Origin: Hydrogenophaga sp.
GTDB lineage: Bacteria > Pseudomonadota > Gammaproteobacteria > Burkholderiales > Burkholderiaceae_C
Direction: 5' to 3'
Assembly (NCBI GenBank): GCA_018333605.1
Contig: JAGXSV010000017.1
Coordinates: forward strand, 1 to 38,935
DNA: 38,935 nucleotides
Under the pieces are notes generated by a model. The model worked only from the letters and a program-made list of their open reading frames with translations, was not told where the DNA came from and ran no database searches. The position numbers and the translations under genes are program-made. Below, piece by piece: positions 7,984 through 14,576 of the stretch (the first letter of the stretch is position 1; each line of letters starts with the position of its first letter).

Positions 7984-9390
7984 TCACGCCGCCTTGCTGA
8001 TGGCGAAGCTTTTCAGGTATTCCTCGGGCTTGGCTGCATCAAATTCCTTGCCCATGATCTTGTGCTTCACATAAGCGGGGCCGGCGGTGAACGGCTGGCC
8101 CAGGTCTTTCATGTGCTTGCGCGCATCGGTGATCAGGAACACTTTTTCAGCCACCTGCTTGTAGTTCACGTCGCCCTTGAGGTAGCCCCAGCGCTTCATT
8201 TGCGTGAGCATCCACACGGCCATGCTCTGCCAGGGCATGGGGTCGAAGTCGGCGCGATCGGGCACGTTCTGGATCTTGCCCAGGCCATCGGCAAACTTGC
8301 CGGTGAGCACCTGGTTGATCACCGCCTCGGGCTGGTTCAGGTACTGGCTGGGCGCGATCACCTTGGCAATGAGTTCGCGGTTTTTGGGGTCGCGCGCCAT
8401 GGCCGCCGAGGTGAGCACCGCGCGGTACAGCGCCGCGAAGGTGTTGGGGTTCTTCTGGATGAACTCGGTGCTGGTGCCAAAGGCACAGCAGGGGTGGCCG
8501 TTCCACAGGTCTTTGGTGAGCACGTGGATGAAGCCCACTTCGTCGTACACCGCGCGCTGGTTGAACGGGTCTGGGCCAAGGAAGCCGTCGATGTTGCCGG
8601 CGCGCAGGTTGGCCACCATTTCGGCCGGCGGAATCACGCGCAGCTGCACGTCGGTGTCGGGGTTGATGCCGTTTTCGGCCAGGTAGTAGCGCAACAAGAA
8701 GTTGTGCATCGAGTAGTCAAACGGAATGCCGAACTTGAAGCCCTTCCAGTTTTTCGGGTCGCGGTTGTTCTTGTGTTTCAGCGCCAGCGTGATGGCCTGG
8801 CCGTTGATGTTCTGGATGGTGGCCACGTTCATGGGCGTGGCGTTGCTGCCCAGCCCCTGGCTGATGGCCAGCGGCATGGGCGAGAGGAAGTGCGTGGCGT
8901 CGTATTCCTTGTTGATCATCTTGTCGCGCACCAGCGCCCAGCCGGCGGTCTTGGTGACTTCCACGTTCAGGCCCTGCTTTTGGTAGAAGCCCAGCGGGTG
9001 CGCCATGATCAGCGGCGTGGCGCAGGTGATCGGGATGAAGCCGATCTTGAGGTTGGTTTTTTCCAGGCTGCCTTTTTCCTGCGCCATGGCCTGCATGCTG
9101 GCCACGGGCAACACACTGGCAATGGCCGCCATGGCCGTGCTCTTGCCCACCGCGCGCAGAAAGCGGCGGCGCTCTTCGTCTTGCGGAAACAGCGCCTTCA
9201 CCAGCGTGGCTTCAATGAACTCGTTGCTGTAGGCCTCGAACTCGGCGGTCTCGCTGCGCCGGCGCAGCTCGACGGCCGCGCTGTCGGCGGCCACCTCGGC
9301 GTGGTGGTCGGCCAGCGTGTGGTCGCGGCCACAGCTGCACTTCATCATCAAAGGGCGGTCGGCGTTGTAGGGATCGAAGAATTCGGACAT
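7984..9390 (-). CDS. CmpA/NrtA family substrate-binding protein, Tat-exported, probable cyanate binder
   Basis: A 468-residue periplasmic binding protein. The mature part (KIGFIPITCATPLIMAHPLGFYQKQGL) belongs to the NrtA/CmpA family that binds nitrate, bicarbonate or cyanate. A long N-terminal region comes first: a Cys18-x-Cys20-Gly motif followed by histidines, a charged helical stretch, then a twin-arginine signal Arg74-Arg75-Arg76-Phe-Leu with a hydrophobic stretch and likely cleavage after AMA at about 103. So about 70 residues precede the Tat motif, far more than the usual n-region. The start at 9390 has GAGGTG upstream. It is the first transporter gene, 168 bases after the response regulator, and the leader has strong inverted repeats. 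Cyanate specificity rests on the adjacent cynS. Confidence 0.9.
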   Translation of the reverse strand: MSEFFDPYNADRPLMMKCSCGRDHTLADHHAEVAADSAAVELRRRSETAEFEAYSNEFIEATLVKALFPQDEERRRFLRAVGKSTAMAAIASVLPVASMQAMAQEKGSLEKTNLKIGFIPITCATPLIMAHPLGFYQKQGLNVEVTKTAGWALVRDKMINKEYDATHFLSPMPLAISQGLGSNATPMNVATIQNINGQAITLALKHKNNRDPKNWKGFKFGIPFDYSMHNFLLRYYLAENGINPDTDVQLRVIPPAEMVANLRAGNIDGFLGPDPFNQRAVYDEVGFIHVLTKDLWNGHPCCAFGTSTEFIQKNPNTFAALYRAVLTSAAMARDPKNRELIAKVIAPSQYLNQPEAVINQVLTGKFADGLGKIQNVPDRADFDPMPWQSMAVWMLTQMKRWGYLKGDVNYKQVAEKVFLITDARKHMKDLGQPFTAGPAYVKHKIMGKEFDAAKPEEYLKSFAISKAA

Positions 9391-9431
9391 GGCACACCTC
9401 GTGGGTTGATGGACGCGTTGGGCATTGCAAG

Positions 9432-9474
9432 CAGCGGGCCAACCGGCGTGGCCGGCGGCGGCGTTGGCCCGCTG
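9432..9474 (-). promoter_or_regulatory. 12-bp inverted repeat in the leader of the cyanate transporter genes
   Basis: Perfect arms CAGCGGGCCAAC (9432-9443) and GTTGGCCCGCTG (9463-9474) are separated by 19 bases that can fold further. On the minus strand it lies 42-84 bases upstream of the binding-protein start. It could be an RNA leader hairpin or a DNA operator. There is no U-tract, so a simple terminator is unlikely. Confidence 0.55.
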
Positions 9475-9507
9475 GCGCTGCATTTCGCAGCAGCGGGACC
9501 CACGCCG

Positions 9508-9525
9508 TGTAGGGCTGGCCCTACA
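9508..9525. repeat. Perfect 8-bp-arm palindrome with TG centre
   Basis: TGTAGGGC and GCCCTACA flank a TG, in the gap between the response-regulator and binding-protein genes. It has no T-tract in either direction. It could be an operator for the adjacent regulator or a REP-like element. Confidence 0.5.
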
Positions 9526-9558
9526 AATGCCGCCCCAGCAGCCCGGTTCAGCCCCGGT

Positions 9559-10242
9559 TCAAGCCGGTTTCGGCGCGCGTGCGTGGCGTTCGGCGTACAG
9601 CGCCAGCTCCACATCGTTCTTGGTGCCGGTCTTTTCCAGGATGCGTGCCCGGTAGGTGCTCACCGTGTTGGGCGCCAGGCCCAGCTGTGCACCAATTTCG
9701 CTCACGGTGCGGCCTTGCGTGAGCAGGCGGTACACCTGGTACTCCCGGTGCGACAGCGCTTCAGGCCCGCCCTGGGCCGAAGCACTGCCCACCGCCGCCG
9801 CCAGCGCTTCGGCGGTGGCCTGGCTCAGAAACACCCCGCCACCGGCGGCCTTGCGCACGGCGGCCAGCATGTCGTCCGGGTCGGCGCTTTTGTTCAGGTA
9901 GCCGCAGGCGCCCAGGCGGATACAGCGCACCGCGTATTGCTTTTCGGGGTAGGTGCTGAGCATGAGCACCGGCAGGCGCGGGTGTTCGCGCTTGAGCGCC
10001 TGCAGCACATCGAGCCCGTCCAGCCCGGGCATGGCAATGTCAAGCAACACCAGGTCAAGCCCCAGCGGGCCGCCCAGCGCCTGCACCGTGACCAGCACCT
10101 CGGTGCCGGTCTGTGCTTCGGCCACCACCTGCACGTCGGGCGCATCGGCCAGGATCTGCTTGAGCCCTTCGCGCACGATGCGGTGGTCGTCCCCGATCAG
10201 CACGCGGATGGTTTCGGGCAGGGTGTCAAACACGGTGGTCAA
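9559..10242 (-). CDS. NarL/LuxR-type response regulator of the cyanate cluster
   Basis: About 227 residues. The receiver domain has the acidic pair Asp18-Asp19, phosphoacceptor Asp68 in LVLLDIAMPGLDG, Thr97 and Lys118 (YLNKS). The C-terminal LuxR-type helix-turn-helix runs LSHREYQVYRLLTQGRTVSE through NTVSTYRARI. The likely start is TTG at 10242: it overlaps the kinase stop (TTGA) and has GGAG seven bases upstream. GTG at 10233 or ATG at 10278 are alternatives. It should be phosphorylated by the kinase immediately upstream and probably controls the transporter/cynS genes just downstream. The usual cyanate regulator in E. coli is the LysR protein CynR, which is absent here. Confidence 0.88.
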   Translation of the reverse strand: MTTVFDTLPETIRVLIGDDHRIVREGLKQILADAPDVQVVAEAQTGTEVLVTVQALGGPLGLDLVLLDIAMPGLDGLDVLQALKREHPRLPVLMLSTYPEKQYAVRCIRLGACGYLNKSADPDDMLAAVRKAAGGGVFLSQATAEALAAAVGSASAQGGPEALSHREYQVYRLLTQGRTVSEIGAQLGLAPNTVSTYRARILEKTGTKNDVELALYAERHARAPKPA

Positions 10243-11447
10243 GTGGTGGCTCCATCCGGCAAGGTGAGCGTGAGGCACATGCGCGTGCCCCGTCCTGGTG
10301 CGCTGGTGATGTGCACATCGCCCCCGAAATGGCGGGCCCGTTCGCGCATGCCCATCACGCCATAGGCGTCAGCCGCTTCAAAGGCCTGCGCCGGCGCGCC
10401 AACACCATTGTCCTGCACCGCCAGACTCAGCACACGCCCCTGCACCCCGATGGACACGGCCAAGTGCCTCGCCTGTGCGTGGCGGCCCACGTTGCTCAGC
10501 ATTTCCTGAAAGATGCGAAACACCGCCATGGCCAACGGCTCCGGCGGCTCGGGCGCGCCGTCCACGTCCAGGCACCAGTCCAGCGCCATTTCGGCCGACT
10601 GCACAAACTCTTGTGCCTGCCATTCCAGCGCAGCCCACAGGCCCTGGTGGTCGAGGATGCTGGGACGCAGGTCGGTGATGATGCGGCCCACGTTGTCCAC
10701 CGCCGTCTCGATCAGGCGGCTCATGCCTTGGCACTTGCAGCGCATGCGCTCGCGCATGTCGCCCGCCGCCTCGGGGCTGCGCTGGGGCTGTTCGGACAGC
10801 CGCTTGTCCATCCAGTTCACGTCCATTTTCAGCGCCACCAGCAGGCTGCCCAACTCGTCGTGCACCTCGCGCGCAATCCGGGTGCGCTCGTCTTCGCGCA
10901 CGGTTTCAGACCACGCGGCCAGCTCACGCACCTGCTTGAGTGCGGTGGCCAGTGCAAGCGTGCGCTCACTCACGCGCTCTTCCAGCTCATCTTTGGCGCG
11001 CTGTAGCGCATCAGCCGCACGCTTGCGCTCGGTGATGTCGACAAACGTGACCACCGCACCGCGGACCTGGTTGCCGTCCAGGATGGGGTGGCTCGAATAC
11101 TCCACCGGAAACGCCGTGCCGTCGCGGCGCCAGAACACCTCGCTGTCGATGCGGCAAGGCAAGCCCTGGCGAAAGGCGTTGAAGATGGGGCACTGCGCCT
11201 CGGGGTAGGGCGAGCCGTCGGCCCGGGCGTGGTGGGTCAGGTCGTGCATGTTGCGGCCCATCAGCTCGGCCGGCTCAAAGCCGATCATGCGGGCGCCCGC
11301 CTGGTTGATGAACACACACAGGCCGTCCAGGTCCACCCCGTAAATGCCCTCGCCAGTGGAGGCCAGCAACAGCGCCAACGGGTCGCGCCAGGCTTCGGCG
11401 GTGGGTGCTGGCGGGCGGTTGAACAGGGTGTGGGCGGCAAACGGCAT
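10239..11447 (-). CDS. Cytosolic PAS-domain histidine kinase (NarX/DegS-type core)
   Basis: A 402-residue kinase with no membrane segment. A PAS domain (about 22-150) begins DPLALLLASTGEGIYGVD and contains RRDGTAFPVEYSSHPI and the closing FVDITERKRA. A coiled-coil linker (AKDELEERVSERTLAL) follows, then a HisKA_3 dimerisation domain, EDERTRIAREVHDELG, with phosphorylatable His196. The HATPase domain has NVGRHAQA, the QDNGVG motif and SAPGRGT. The stop overlaps the response-regulator start. The chosen start, ATG at 11447, has no good ribosome binding site; an ATG about 50 bases further upstream would add about 17 residues. It lies upstream of the cyanate genes on the same strand. The signal is unknown: a small ligand or redox state sensed by PAS is likely. 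Confidence 0.88.
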   Translation of the reverse strand: MPFAAHTLFNRPPAPTAEAWRDPLALLLASTGEGIYGVDLDGLCVFINQAGARMIGFEPAELMGRNMHDLTHHARADGSPYPEAQCPIFNAFRQGLPCRIDSEVFWRRDGTAFPVEYSSHPILDGNQVRGAVVTFVDITERKRAADALQRAKDELEERVSERTLALATALKQVRELAAWSETVREDERTRIAREVHDELGSLLVALKMDVNWMDKRLSEQPQRSPEAAGDMRERMRCKCQGMSRLIETAVDNVGRIITDLRPSILDHQGLWAALEWQAQEFVQSAEMALDWCLDVDGAPEPPEPLAMAVFRIFQEMLSNVGRHAQARHLAVSIGVQGRVLSLAVQDNGVGAPAQAFEAADAYGVMGMRERARHFGGDVHITSAPGRGTRMCLTLTLPDGATT

Positions 11448-11640
11448 GAAGCGATACAAGCAAACGATGTGCCCAATCGGTGCATTTCTTCGCACCATGC
11501 AGTCGTCAACAAAGGAAAAATGATCATCTACCGCCACTTCTCTCGCCCACCCGACCCATGGCTTTGTTCGACAACCTGTTTGGCGCCCCACGCGCCAATG
11601 GCGCCCCCGAGCCACGCCTGCCTGCAGAACGCGAGGCTGG

Positions 11641-12180
11641 GTGAGTGGATCTTCCAGCACACACGAAGCCACCCGCCTGCTGCGCGCGCCCACCGTGCTG
11701 ATGCAACCGAGCGAAGCCGAAGCGCTCACCGTGGTCAGCTTCACGACGCCACGCCGCTTCGCCAGGGGCAGCACCATCATCCGCCAGGGCGAAGCCACCG
11801 ACACCGGCTTCATGGTGCTGGTTTTGAGCGGTGAAATCACCGTGGAAAACCTGATCGCCCGCCGGGGCAACCCGGTCACGGTCAACGTGCTCGGGCCTGG
11901 CAGCCGGATGGGCGAAATGGCCTTGGTGGACGGCGCCGCACGCTCGGCCACCGGCACCGCCAGCACCCCCATGCAGGGCGCCGTGCTCGTGCGCACGGCG
12001 CTGGAAGCGCTCATCCCCGAACAACCCGCCACCGCCGCCGAACTCATGACCGCCGTGGCCCGGCGCCTGGCCGAACGGCCACGCGACAGCGTCCACAAAC
12101 AGCGGATCGACAGCAAGCGGGTGCAGTCCATGCACGGGGAACTGGACGCGTTGATGCCCGGGCCCGACCGCAGGCGGTAA
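11641..12180 (+). CDS. Cyclic-nucleotide-binding-domain protein, probably frameshifted at its start
   Basis: The intact part is 179 residues from a GTG at 11641. A CRP-like beta-roll is evident: VVSFTTPRRFARGSTIIRQG, FMVLVLSGEITVE and GPGSRMGEMALVDGAARSATGTAS. There is no DNA-binding helix-turn-helix; the tail (MTAVARRLAERPRDSV...LDALMP) is helical. A separate short frame at 11558-11644 encodes MALFDNLFGAPRANGAPEPR, and its TGA overlaps the GTG (GTGA). From memory, related proteins begin MA-x-FDNLF and run directly into this domain, so one lost base (one extra G in the GGG at about 11639-11641 would restore frame) likely split the gene. It could still be translated by coupling at GTGA. It is divergent from the kinase gene. 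Ligand unknown. Confidence 0.75.
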   Translation: MSGSSSTHEATRLLRAPTVLMQPSEAEALTVVSFTTPRRFARGSTIIRQGEATDTGFMVLVLSGEITVENLIARRGNPVTVNVLGPGSRMGEMALVDGAARSATGTASTPMQGAVLVRTALEALIPEQPATAAELMTAVARRLAERPRDSVHKQRIDSKRVQSMHGELDALMPGPDRRR

Positions 12181-12267
12181 CCCAGCACCGCGTTTTCAGG
12201 TTCACCCAGCAGCGCTTGGCTGCGGCGGGCCGGCGGCCTGACCTGCGGCATGTTTCAAACACCCAAC

Positions 12268-12296
12268 AAAAAACCGGGGCAAGCGCCCCGGTTTTT
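12268..12296. terminator. Bidirectional intrinsic terminator
   Basis: An A-run, stem ACCGGGGC, loop AAGC, stem GCCCCGGT and a T-run of five. It lies between the convergent cyclic-nucleotide-domain gene and the TerC gene and can stop both. Confidence 0.9.
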
Positions 12297-12322
12297 CGTG
12301 TCAGCGTGTTGCCCGCTCCAGA

Positions 12323-13273
12323 TCAGGTGTTGGGTGCCGTCTTGGCGCTCCAGACCATGGTGATAGCCAGCACGCCCATCACCACCCCCAGCGACACCGA
12401 CACTGGAATCTTGAAGATGTCGATCAGCATCATCTTGGTGCCGATGAACACCAGGATCACGGCCAGACCGTAGTTCAGCAAGTGGAAGCGGCTGGCCGCC
12501 GCTTGCAGCAAGAAGAACATGGCGCGCAGCCCCAAAATGGCAAACACATTGCTGGTCAGCACAATGAACGGGTCTTTGGTGATGGCAAAAATGGCCGGGA
12601 TCGAGTCCACCGCAAAGATCACGTCGGTCATGGCCACCAGGGCAATCACCATCAGCAGCGGCGTTGCAATCTTCTTGCCGTTTTCCACTGTCCAGAACTT
12701 CTCGCCGTCGTACTCCTTGCTCACCGGCATGATCCGGCGCAGCAGCTTCAGCGCCGGGTTGTCGTCCAGGTTGGACTCGGAATCCGCACCGATCCACATC
12801 TTGACGCCAGTCAGGATCAGGAAAGCGCCGAACACGTAAAGGATCCAGTGGAACTGGTCCAGCAACCAGGCACCCACCAGGATCATGATCGTGCGCAGCA
12901 CGATCGCGCCCAGGATACCGATCATCAGCACCCGTTTCTGGAACGTGGGCGGCACCGCGAAGTAGGTGAAGATCAGCAGGAAGACAAAGATGTTGTCCAC
13001 CGCCAGGCTCTTCTCGATCAGGTAGCCGGTGAGGAACTCCAGCGCCTTCTCGTTGGCCACCTCGACCGAGCCGGTCGTGTCCTTGATGGCCCACCAGAAC
13101 AGGGCGTTGAAGACCAGACTGACCGCCACCCAGGCCAGCGACCAGTAAAGGGCCTCCCTGACACCCACTTCATGGGCGCCCTGCTTGGAGAGCACGACAA
13201 AGTCGACAAACAGGGCGACGAGCACGAAGGCGACGAAAACGCCCCAGAGCCACAACGGCGCGATGGATTCCAT
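12323..13273 (-). CDS. TerC/Alx family integral membrane protein (probable Mn2+ exporter)
   Basis: A 316-residue polytopic protein of the TerC family. About eight membrane helices are visible. The two family-defining acidic motifs are SLAVDN (Asp93) and FAVDSIPAI (Asp223). E. coli Alx, in the same family, is expressed under Mn2+ and alkaline stress and is linked to Mn2+ efflux. This start (MESIAPLWLW at 13273) has AAGG seven bases upstream. The preceding leader is a yybP-ykoY riboswitch, which supports a manganese role. The in-frame open stretch upstream to 13480 is the riboswitch and not protein. The gene shares a terminator with the convergent cyclic-nucleotide-domain gene. Confidence 0.93.
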   Translation of the reverse strand: MESIAPLWLWGVFVAFVLVALFVDFVVLSKQGAHEVGVREALYWSLAWVAVSLVFNALFWWAIKDTTGSVEVANEKALEFLTGYLIEKSLAVDNIFVFLLIFTYFAVPPTFQKRVLMIGILGAIVLRTIMILVGAWLLDQFHWILYVFGAFLILTGVKMWIGADSESNLDDNPALKLLRRIMPVSKEYDGEKFWTVENGKKIATPLLMVIALVAMTDVIFAVDSIPAIFAITKDPFIVLTSNVFAILGLRAMFFLLQAAASRFHLLNYGLAVILVFIGTKMMLIDIFKIPVSVSLGVVMGVLAITMVWSAKTAPNT

Positions 13274-13279
13274 AGAACT

Positions 13280-13320
13280 ACCTTGAAGGACGGTGTTGAA
13301 AAACAAACACCCTCCAAGGT
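13280..13320 (-). promoter_or_regulatory. Ribosome-binding-site-sequestering hairpin between riboswitch and terC-like gene
   Basis: On the minus strand ACCTTGGAGG (13311-13320) can pair with CCTTCAAGGT (13280-13289), which contains the AAGG binding site. Inside it GTGTT and AACAC extend the stem. The same CCTTGG bases form the 3' side of riboswitch stem P1, so the two structures are mutually exclusive. This predicts a translational ON switch when ligand stabilises P1. Confidence 0.75.
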
Positions 13321-13456
13321 CTGGCCTGAACCGGGCATGGCGCCCAGCCCGAAGTTTCCGGCGGCCTGCGTTGCACCAAAGCAAGCCACGTACTGACGAA
13401 AACTCCACCCGCCGAAACCGGGCAAAGCCGGCGGCAAGTTGGTTACTCCCCTTGAC
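13312..13456 (-). ncRNA. yybP-ykoY (Mn2+-sensing) riboswitch
   Basis: Read on the minus strand, the leader begins TCAAGGGGAGTAAC (13443-13456), has an internal TCGTCAGTACG loop (about 13390-13400) and ends GGCCAGACCTTGG (about 13314-13326). These match the conserved GGGGAGUA, CGUCA and AGACCUU elements of the yybP-ykoY family (Rfam RF00080), whose ligand is Mn2+. P1 is UCAAGG with CCUUGG. It precedes a TerC-family gene, the classic partner seen with E. coli alx. One position differs from the usual GGGGAGUAGC (A for G). Confidence 0.9.
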
Positions 13457-13529
13457 GGGAACCGAGCATTTTGCGGGCATATGGTTCCCGGTGCAAACTG
13501 AAGGTTATTCAGGATTTGACTGAAAGTAA

Positions 13530-13566
13530 CTTGATTGTTCCCATGGCTTGCATGGGAACAATCAAG
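13530..13566. promoter_or_regulatory. Perfect 16-bp-arm inverted repeat overlapping the toxin pseudogene start
   Basis: Arms CTTGATTGTTCCCATG (13530-13545) and CATGGGAACAATCAAG (13551-13566) flank GCTTG. The start codon of the toxin pseudogene (13552) lies in the right arm. Type II toxin-antitoxin promoters usually carry such a palindrome bound by the antitoxin. No T-tract follows, so it is not an ordinary terminator. It also lies upstream of the riboswitch on the other strand. Confidence 0.7.
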
Positions 13567-13902
13567 GAACACGTCAAGGAAGACGGCTCCCACCCTTGCC
13601 CGCCGTGATTCGAACAGCTGGGCGCCAGGGCCGCCGCCAAGGTCTCTGTGGCCACGGTGCGGCTGGATCTGGGCCACACATCCAACGTGTCCTGGTTTCG
13701 TGGCATCGGCGAGCACAAGATCGACTGGGGTTCGGGCTACCGCATCTGCCTCGCCAAAGAGGGCGACACGCTGATCGTGCGGTTCGGGGGCAGCACCCAG
13801 AAGAACCCGCAGAAGGCCATCTACCCAGCGATGGCGCTGCACAACGAATACACGGCGAAAAAGAAAGCCCTCGCCGCGGAACGCACAGGAAAGAAAGCAT
13901 GA
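13552..13902 (+). pseudogene. RelE/HigB-type toxin pseudogene (nonsense codon 19)
   Basis: One continuous frame starts ATG-GGA-ACA-ATC-AAG (MGTIKEHV) at 13552, a typical opening of the RelE/ParE 'addiction module killer' family. It hits TGA at 13606-13608, then continues FEQLGARAAAKV through GIGEHKIDWGSGYRICLAK and LIVRFGGSTQ to a stop at 13900-13902. The family normally has a tryptophan (WF-x-x-L) at the interrupting codon, so TGG to TGA is the simplest explanation. The downstream part from an internal ATG (13648) would be 84 residues lacking the N-terminal strand and helices. The stop overlaps the antitoxin ATG, the usual toxin-first arrangement. The product is presumably inactive. Confidence 0.85.
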
Positions 13903-14230
13903 CGTTGACCCGTGATTTCAAGCAAACCGTGATCAAGCGCGCTCAGCGCGACCCGGCCTTCGCCAAGGCCCTGCTCGACGCAGCCGCCGCCCTGTTCCTC
14001 AGCGGCGGGCCCGACACGGCCCGCCTCATCCTGCGCGATCGGGTCAACGCCACGGTTGGCTTCGAGCAGCTGACCCAGCTGACCCAGCTGACCCGCAAGC
14101 CCAGCAAGCGCTGCACCGCAGGCTCTCGCAGAGAGGCGACCCCAGCATGCACAACCTGGCCGCGATCTTTGATGCGATTCGGGGGTGGTTGAAGGTTTCG
14201 TTTCATGTGCGGGTGGTGGAAGCGGCTTGA
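13899..14230 (+). pseudogene. Cognate antitoxin pseudogene (one-base deletion)
   Basis: The start MTLTRDFKQTVIKRAQRDPA then ALLDAAAALFLSGGPDTARL matches the antitoxin partner of the RelE/HigB-type killer family. The reading continues through ATVGFEQL and a threefold CAGCTGACC repeat (about 14066-14093), which gives QLTQLTQLT. After KPSK the frame breaks: the next frame reads ALHRRLSQRGDPSMHNLAAI and FDAIRGWLKVSFHVRVVEAA, ending at 14228-14230. That is the expected helix-turn-helix half. One G missing near 14107 explains the break. The DNA-binding half is lost from the original frame, so autoregulation is probably lost too. Both members of the module are therefore broken. Confidence 0.85.
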
Positions 14231-14237
14231 TTCCTCG

Positions 14238-14468
14238 CTACACAAGCTTCGCGATAGCTTGGTCGGGCCGTACCTTGCAGGCACGGCACCAGTCCACAAA
14301 CACCATCACGTCCACGTACATCTCGCCGCGCTCCACCTTGGAGACATAAGACTGGCCGACGCCCAGCGCCTCGGACAACTCCACTTGGGAAAGCCCCGCC
14401 GCCCGGCGCAGCGCTGCCATTTCAGCCTGCAAGGCCTGGTAGCGAGGATGGTGGACAGAGACGGGCAC
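14238..14468 (-). CDS. Small XRE-family transcriptional regulator
   Basis: A 76-residue protein from a GTG start. It has a Cro/CI-type helix-turn-helix: MAALRRAAGLSQVELSEALG then VGQSYVSKVERGEMYVD, covering about residues 15-70. There is no other domain, so it is a repressor or an antitoxin-like regulator. It is convergent with the antitoxin pseudogene, whose stop is eight bases away, and divergent from the lipoprotein gene. A 7-bp-arm palindrome lies 26-46 bases upstream of its start, a natural autoregulatory site. A partner toxin is not visible. Confidence 0.85.
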   Translation of the reverse strand: MPVSVHHPRYQALQAEMAALRRAAGLSQVELSEALGVGQSYVSKVERGEMYVDVMVFVDWCRACKVRPDQAIAKLV

Positions 14469-14493
14469 ACAGGGATGCTCTATCCCGATTTGG

Positions 14494-14514
14494 AATAGTC
14501 CATTTCAGACTATT
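14494..14514. promoter_or_regulatory. Candidate operator of the XRE regulator
   Basis: AATAGTC and GACTATT flank the 7-base spacer CATTTCA. It lies in an AT-richer gap between the divergent XRE gene and lipoprotein gene, so one site could control both. Evidence is symmetry and position only. Confidence 0.55.
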
Positions 14515-14576
14515 TACGTTACGATACATCTGGGCCTCGGCACGTCGCCGGGTCTCAACAATCTACAAGGGAAGAC

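Noticed and set aside
9391-9558. NasT/ANTAR two-hairpin antiterminator leader
   Set aside because: The hairpins lack the required hexanucleotide loops with A1/G4 and no terminator follows; kept only as unexplained inverted repeats.
11448-12251. N-terminal extension of the PAS kinase to about 670 residues
   Set aside because: The extra part is antisense to the cyclic-nucleotide-domain gene and has a shadow-like composition; PAS starts cleanly after 11447.
13274-13480. N-terminal extension of the TerC protein
   Set aside because: This stretch is the riboswitch leader; the TerC family begins at MESIAPLW with a good ribosome binding site.
13530-13566. Intrinsic terminator
   Set aside because: The stem is strong but neither strand has a U-tract next to it; an operator role is more likely.
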